From: Bacillus_BU sp051233475
GTDB lineage: Bacteria > Bacillota > Bacilli > Bacillales > Cytobacillaceae
NCBI RefSeq assembly: GCF_051233475.1
Contig: NZ_JBKFGH010000004.1
Coordinates: 124,001 to 188,000 of the forward strand
DNA length: 64,000 nt
Direction of reading: 5' to 3'
The translations under genes and the position numbers were made by a program. Below, piece after piece: positions 59,276 through 64,000 of the stretch; position 1 is the first letter of the stretch; every line of letters begins with the position of its first letter. The notes below the pieces were generated by a model. The model had not been told where the DNA came from and did not search any database. It saw nothing but the letters and a program-made list of their open reading frames with translations.

Positions 59276-60382
59276 GTGAAAAAAATCCTATATATAACGA
59301 CCTTGAATAGAACAATTAATGCATTTTTAATTCCCCATATAGAAAAACTCATATTTGACGGCAACAAAGTTGACTGTGCATGCTCTATCGATACTCAAAT
59401 AGACCAAAACCTTACAGGTAAAAGCGTAAGGTTTTTTCATGTTCCTTTTACTAGGAACCCATTTCATCCGATAAATTTAAAAGCATATAAGGATTTGCTG
59501 AAGCTACAGGCTAAAAATAACTATGATATCGTTCATGTGCATACTCCCATTGCAGCGTTGTATGGGAGACTTTTAAAGCTTAAGTTCCCAAAACTAAAAA
59601 CGATCTATACAGTACACGGATTTCACTTTTATAAAGGAGCTCCAATTTTAAATTGGGGTATCTATTATCCCTTAGAAAAAATGATGGCTAATTTTACTGA
59701 CACCCTAATAACAATGAATCTTGAAGATTATGAGAGAGCTCAGAGGTTTAATGTCAAGAAGGTATACAAGGTAAATGGTGTAGGTGTAAATTTATCTTCT
59801 TTTAATGTTAATTTATTTAATAAATGTGAGATCAGAAAGAAGCTAAAGCTAAGGGAAGATGACTTTGTAATTATAATGATTGCTGAAGTGAATAAAAATA
59901 AGAATCATAAACAAATGATAAATGCCATTGAAATTCTTCACAAGAAAGGTATTAATGTAAAAGTGATTTGTGCGGGTGATGGCCCACTTTTGGAAGAGAT
60001 AAAAAAGGATATAGTGGGTAGAGGGCTGGATAAAAACATACAGATGTTGGGGACAAGAAGTGATATTAATGAGTTAATCACAGCGTGTGACATTGGAATA
60101 CTGATGTCTTATCGCGAGGGACTTCCGAGAAATATTATGGAGTTGATGGCATGTAAAAAACCTGTAATAGGAACAAATATACGAGGGATCAGAGATCTTG
60201 TAGTGGATGGAGTTAATGGGTTCTTAGTCAATGTAAATGATTCAAGAATTACTGCAGAAAAGATAGAAGAACTTATTAATAATAGGATGCTCTTAGAGAA
60301 ACTGGGTTCCAATGCACATGAATTCATAAAAAATTATGATGTAGACCGAGTTATAGAAAATTTGGTTGAGGTTTATGTTTAG
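59276..60382 (+). CDS. Glycosyltransferase family 4 (EpsD-like)
   Basis: A 368-residue GT-B enzyme starting at GTG 59276 after AAAGGTGGTG. N-terminal domain: NNYDIVHVHTPIAALYGRLL and TIYTVHGFHFYKGAPILNWGIYYPLEK, which recalls EpsD. C-terminal donor domain: GTRSDINELITACDIGILMSYREGLPRNIMELMACKKPVIGTNIRGIRDLV with the E-x7-E pair. It adds a sugar to the lipid-linked repeat on the cytoplasmic side of the membrane. Confidence 0.87.
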   Translation: MKKILYITTLNRTINAFLIPHIEKLIFDGNKVDCACSIDTQIDQNLTGKSVRFFHVPFTRNPFHPINLKAYKDLLKLQAKNNYDIVHVHTPIAALYGRLLKLKFPKLKTIYTVHGFHFYKGAPILNWGIYYPLEKMMANFTDTLITMNLEDYERAQRFNVKKVYKVNGVGVNLSSFNVNLFNKCEIRKKLKLREDDFVIIMIAEVNKNKNHKQMINAIEILHKKGINVKVICAGDGPLLEEIKKDIVGRGLDKNIQMLGTRSDINELITACDIGILMSYREGLPRNIMELMACKKPVIGTNIRGIRDLVVDGVNGFLVNVNDSRITAEKIEELINNRMLLEKLGSNAHEFIKNYDVDRVIENLVEVYV

Positions 60383-60460
60383 TTATAATTACATGGCCCA
60401 ATTTGAAGCGAGGAAAGAAGTAAATAAAAAATATTAACACATTTAAGGGTATTGATATTT

Positions 60461-61660
60461 ATGGAGAATATTATAGAGCAGGAGAAATTTGCTACATTTA
60501 GTATTCAAAACATACTAATTTTGGTTATGATTTTATTTTTTGGTTTTACATCACTAAGGTTTGGAATGTTCGGAATTGGTGAACTGATTCTATTGTGTTT
60601 TTGCGTGTTACAAGTATTCGGTCGAAACACTATTCTAGTATCTTTGAATAAACATATCTTTTCAACATTTTGGATTTTTTATATTGCGATCATCACGTTT
60701 GGATATGCCGTAAATACTCTATTGGATATAGCACCTCAATCGGTTAAGTTTGATTATAGAGCATATATTGTAATATTATTTTTATGTTTTTCGTTTGAGT
60801 TATTCTTTAAAAGGAATAGTTTTACAAATCTATATAGTTTATTACGGTTTATTTATTTTGGGGGATTATTTGTAATTGGAATCTTGTATTTTTTGTATTT
60901 ACAGGGGGCAAGAAGTTTATTTGGTTTTAGTTTAACATACGCTGGATCCAGTATTTTTTCACCATTTGCCAATGATTATCACCAGTTTGCTTATTTTGTA
61001 ACTCCATTACCATTTATAGGACTATATATATTGTCAAAAGAAATGAAGATTACCAATAAAATTTTATCGGTGTTGGGTATTGTTTTATGTATAAATATTG
61101 GTTTAGCTACTACTTCTTCCACCTTAGTTTCAGCATGGGGAATTTCAGCTGTTTTATTTTGTTTTTTAAAAATTTCTCAATTCTTAAATAAACAAAATAA
61201 ATCTCTAAGTATCAATGTTGTATTAATTTGCGTTATCATTTTTATTGCTTTTTTCAACTTTGAAAAGGTATTAGCGTTAGTCAATGATTTTTTTGAAGGA
61301 GATACAAATGGTGAAAATAGACTTATTATATGGGGGAATGCAATTAAAGCTTGGCAGCATTCACCAATATTTGGATTGGGTCCAGGTTCTTATAGCGGTA
61401 CCCAGGTATTTGGGGGATTTGAGGCTCATAATACTTTCCTGCAAATATTGACCCAAGGTGGGGCAGTAGCTGGCATCGCCTACCTCTTTTTAGTTTTAAA
61501 AATGACAAAAGCTACATATATGAATACTTTTATTTTATGTGCAGTTGTTTCTTTATTAATGTACGGCTTAGGGATTAATGATTTACGAAGATCTGTTTTA
61601 TGGTTTTATTATATCTTATTTTATTTTCTATGTTTAACAAGTAGAGGGGTAAAAAATTGA
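60461..61660 (+). CDS. O-antigen ligase/polymerase-like membrane protein (Wzy type)
   Basis: About 399 residues with ten to twelve membrane helices. The Wzy_C-type motif ENRLIIWGNAIKAWQHSPIFGLGPGSYSGTQ followed by HNTFLQILTQGG near the last third identifies the family. It would polymerise repeat units outside the membrane. It is not clearly the EpsG of B. subtilis, so the polymer may differ. ATG 60461 is preferred, with AAGGG eleven bases upstream; TTG 60452 is possible. The stop overlaps the next start. Confidence 0.82.
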   Translation: MENIIEQEKFATFSIQNILILVMILFFGFTSLRFGMFGIGELILLCFCVLQVFGRNTILVSLNKHIFSTFWIFYIAIITFGYAVNTLLDIAPQSVKFDYRAYIVILFLCFSFELFFKRNSFTNLYSLLRFIYFGGLFVIGILYFLYLQGARSLFGFSLTYAGSSIFSPFANDYHQFAYFVTPLPFIGLYILSKEMKITNKILSVLGIVLCINIGLATTSSTLVSAWGISAVLFCFLKISQFLNKQNKSLSINVVLICVIIFIAFFNFEKVLALVNDFFEGDTNGENRLIIWGNAIKAWQHSPIFGLGPGSYSGTQVFGGFEAHNTFLQILTQGGAVAGIAYLFLVLKMTKATYMNTFILCAVVSLLMYGLGINDLRRSVLWFYYILFYFLCLTSRGVKN

Positions 61661-62679
61661 TGGATCTACCATTAATATCAATTATAATACCAGTTTATAA
61701 TGCTGAAAAAACTATTGAACGAGCAATTAAAAGTATTCAAAATCAAAATTTCTCAGATTTTGAACTATTGCTTATTAATGATGGATCTCATGATAATAGT
61801 AGGCAAATAATTGAATTGTTTGCTAATGAGGATTCACGTATCAAACTTTATAATGAAAAAAATTCTGGGGTTAGTTCTGCACGAAACAAGGGGATAACGC
61901 ATGCTAATGGCAAGTATATATTATTTCTAGATGCAGACGACTATTATGTGGAAAATGCCTTTGAAACAATAATACCTGAGCTTGATGAAGGGACTCAATT
62001 GGTAATTTTTGGTTATATCATTCAATATGGAAAAGAGTATTCAAAAAGTGTATTACCGGACTATAAAAATTTAGAATTTAATAACAAGAAAAATTTTCGG
62101 GATTTTGCCGTTTCATTAATTAGTAATGAGATGATCAATGCTCCCTGGAACAAAATTTACTTAACAAGGTATATAAAAGAAAATAAGATAATATTCCCAC
62201 CAGATTTAAATATTGGAGAAGATTTAAAATTTAATTTGTCTGTTATAAGAGATATACAAAATGTAAAAATCTCAAATAAACCATTGGTTAATTATACGGT
62301 TAAAAAAGGCGAGGGGTTAGTTTCAAAATTTCGGAAAAATCGGTTTGAATTAAGATATAGCCTTCTGATGGAATTAAAAGAGTTATTAACCTATTGGGAT
62401 AAAATTTTTGAAAATCAAGCCATGATAAACCGGATGGTAATCCGTGATATTATGGCTTATTTTATGGATTTTTATAAAAGTAGCTGTTCGTTAACGTATA
62501 ATGAAAAACTTAACAAAATTAACAATATCATATTAAGAAAAGATATCAGAGATGTATTAAATAAGAATCATTATGATGATATTTCGACCAGAGTTTTAGA
62601 GCTTATTTTAAGAACTAATAATGCCAAATTAATATTATTAGCTGCGAAAATTTTAAGCATAAAGCGGGTAATAAAATGA
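61660..62679 (+). CDS. Glycosyltransferase family 2
   Basis: About 339 residues from ATG 61660, overlapping the previous stop by one base. GT-A fold: ISIIIPVYNAEKTIERAIKSIQNQNFSDFELLLINDGSHDNS, SSARNKGITHANGKYILFLDADDYY with the DxD metal site. The C-terminal part is helical and lysine-rich. It resembles EpsH/EpsJ-type enzymes; donor and acceptor sugars are unknown. AGAGGGG precedes the start. Confidence 0.87.
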   Translation: MDLPLISIIIPVYNAEKTIERAIKSIQNQNFSDFELLLINDGSHDNSRQIIELFANEDSRIKLYNEKNSGVSSARNKGITHANGKYILFLDADDYYVENAFETIIPELDEGTQLVIFGYIIQYGKEYSKSVLPDYKNLEFNNKKNFRDFAVSLISNEMINAPWNKIYLTRYIKENKIIFPPDLNIGEDLKFNLSVIRDIQNVKISNKPLVNYTVKKGEGLVSKFRKNRFELRYSLLMELKELLTYWDKIFENQAMINRMVIRDIMAYFMDFYKSSCSLTYNEKLNKINNIILRKDIRDVLNKNHYDDISTRVLELILRTNNAKLILLAAKILSIKRVIK

Positions 62680-63680
62680 AAATAAGTATAATAGTAGCAG
62701 CTTATAATGTTGAAAAATATATTGAGAAATGTCTTAAATCGATCACTTCTCAAACCTTTAAAGAATTAGAAATTATTGTAGTGAATGATGGCTCCATCGA
62801 TAGTACCCAAGAGATAATAAATAATATTGCATTAACTGATAAAAGAATCGTGATTATTAATAAACCCAATGGGGGACTTAGCTCCGCTAGAAATGCAGGC
62901 TTAGATAAAGCTACTGGAGATTATATTGGTTTTATTGATGGTGATGATTATATAACTGAAGATCTGTATGAGAATCTTTTGGGAGAAATATTAAATAATA
63001 AATGTCAGATTGCAATGTGTGCTGTACTTAAAGTTTATTACGATTATTCAGAGCATGATGGTTTAGTAGTTGATTCAACAGTTCTTAATAGGAGAGAAGC
63101 CATTAAGGCTTTAATTGAAGAAAAGTACATCAAACATTATGCAGTAAACAAACTTTATCAAGCTCAACTATTTAAAAATGTAAGATATCCAGAGGGAAGA
63201 TTGTATGAGGATATATTTACCACCTATAAACTTTTTGCTGGAGCAAATAAAATAGCTTACTCTAATAAAATTGGTTATTACTATACTCAAAGACAAGGGA
63301 GTATATTGAGGTCAAAATTTAATATAAGGAAATTGGATTGTCTCCAAGCTTTTAGAGAGTTTAAAGTATATGTAGACGCTACCTTTCCTGAACTCAGTGG
63401 ACAATTATTATGGCGATTAAATTTATCATTAATTAATTCTTTATTAGATATGTTAAAGTCTGAGTCATTATATAGAAACTGTGAATTTAATGAAATGGGT
63501 TCAATATTAACGAAAGAAATAAGAAAAAATAGTCTTTTTTATCTTAAGAGTGCTAACATTCCAATGATTTATAGAATTCTAGCTGTCTTTACTTTTGGAG
63601 GTTACCCTTTTATGCGGACATTGTTTAAAACACCTTTTATAAAAAGTAAGATATTGAAAAGGTCGACGGAGCTATTATAG
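62676..63680 (+). CDS. Glycosyltransferase family 2 (EpsH/EpsJ-like)
   Basis: A 334-residue GT-A enzyme overlapping the previous gene by four bases (ATGA). ISIIVAAYNVEKYIEKCLKSITSQTFKELEIIVVNDGSIDST, LSSARNAGLDKATGDYIGFIDGDDYI (DxD), VNKLYQAQLFKNVRYPEGRLYEDIFTTYKLF near 150-180 are typical. It is related to the gene upstream, probably by an old duplication, and each would add a different sugar. Confidence 0.87.
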   Translation: MKISIIVAAYNVEKYIEKCLKSITSQTFKELEIIVVNDGSIDSTQEIINNIALTDKRIVIINKPNGGLSSARNAGLDKATGDYIGFIDGDDYITEDLYENLLGEILNNKCQIAMCAVLKVYYDYSEHDGLVVDSTVLNRREAIKALIEEKYIKHYAVNKLYQAQLFKNVRYPEGRLYEDIFTTYKLFAGANKIAYSNKIGYYYTQRQGSILRSKFNIRKLDCLQAFREFKVYVDATFPELSGQLLWRLNLSLINSLLDMLKSESLYRNCEFNEMGSILTKEIRKNSLFYLKSANIPMIYRILAVFTFGGYPFMRTLFKTPFIKSKILKRSTELL

Positions 63681-63692
63681 GAGGGTGAGAGT

Positions 63693-64000
63693 ATGAAAAA
63701 AATCCTATTTGTTATTGATAAAATGACTTTGGGTGGTGCTGAAAAACTACTAATTGATATTGTAAATAATCTTTCAAAAGATAAATATGAAATAACTGTT
63801 TTTAAATTATTTAACGGAGGAGAACTTGACAAACTAATAAATAAAAATGTAAAGCAAATTAGCTGGCTAAAAAAACAACATAAAGGTATTTACAGAGTAA
63901 TTAGATATTTTAACCCTGAGGAAATATATAAAAGAAATATAAAAGAAAAATTTGATATAGAAATCTCGTTTAAAACAGGTATGCCAGAAAAAATAGTGGC
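63693..64000 (+). CDS. Glycosyltransferase family 4 (EpsF-like), 3'-truncated by the window
   Basis: ATG 63693 follows AGGAGGGTGAG, and the frame stays open to the window edge (about 102 codons). The start MKKILFVIDKMTLGGAEKLLIDIVNNL is the usual N-terminus of GT4 enzymes, with the GGAE glycine motif near residue 14. It continues the eps operon; the donor-binding half is outside the window. Confidence 0.82.
   Translation, partial: MKKILFVIDKMTLGGAEKLLIDIVNNLSKDKYEITVFKLFNGGELDKLINKNVKQISWLKKQHKGIYRVIRYFNPEEIYKRNIKEKFDIEISFKTGMPEKIV

Noticed and set aside
1..64000. Prophage, insertion sequence, tRNA, rRNA or toxin-antitoxin genes
   Set aside because: No transposase, integrase, cloverleaf or rRNA sequence was recognised on either strand.

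Overview
The window looks like chromosomal DNA of an endospore-forming, naturally competent Gram-positive of the Bacillaceae (Bacillus, Neobacillus or Mesobacillus type). The base composition is AT-rich and ribosome binding sites are strong (AGGAGG-like). It carries a tricistronic-type germinant receptor operon, a CotF-family coat protein, comK with its usual neighbours, a SinR/SlrR-type regulator next to an eps locus, a class D sortase, and many U-tailed hairpin terminators. No rRNA, tRNA, phage, insertion sequence or CRISPR array was seen. Functions are assigned by reading the proteins and motifs; no database search was run.

Layout. 1-5.97 kb: the end of an ABC ATPase, a DUF1259 protein, and a GntR/FCD regulator divergent from an acid-sugar operon (dehydrogenase, OtnK-type kinase, GntP permease), with three evenly spaced operators and a cre site between them. 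5.97-10.1 kb: a gerA-type operon in the order A-C-D-B. 10.3-21.2 kb: housekeeping genes (oxidoreductase, AlkD-like repair, DMT and AzlCD transporters, M48 protease) and a comK neighbourhood resembling B. subtilis yhfN-yhzC-comK-yhjD-yhjE-sipV. 21.4-33.0 kb: a giant ATPase/TPR/BTAD activator, a spore coat gene, and a Liv-type ABC transporter operon that continues into a KAS III-like enzyme, an alpha/beta hydrolase and an SDR. 33.1-34.7 kb: class D sortase with its acidic LPXTA substrate. 35.1-40.7 kb: alanine utilisation (permease, PucR/AdeR-type activator, ald, alr). 40.7-48.5 kb: a di-haem c protein, an acyl-CoA ligase, a truncated haemoglobin and the ATP-grasp/alpha-E/transglutaminase cassette.

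48.7-54.4 kb is the most interesting region. A cobalamin riboswitch with a readable terminator/antiterminator controls a cell-wall-anchored alpha-toroid protein, a DUF4430 lipoprotein and a complete ECF transporter (T, fused A-A, S). The two surface proteins look like the two halves of animal intrinsic factor/transcobalamin encoded as separate genes, which suggests a Gram-positive B12 capture-and-import system. The anchored protein ends in LPNTA, matching the LPDTA of the acidic substrate beside the class D sortase about 15 kb away.

54.4-64 kb: a SinR/SlrR-like regulator with palindromic GTTCTC-N4-GAGAAC sites leads into an exopolysaccharide locus (epsA-like, EAR-type RNA, epsC-like, galU-type, glycosyltransferases, polymerase). 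The epsB kinase is absent from its usual place, and the last glycosyltransferase runs off the window.
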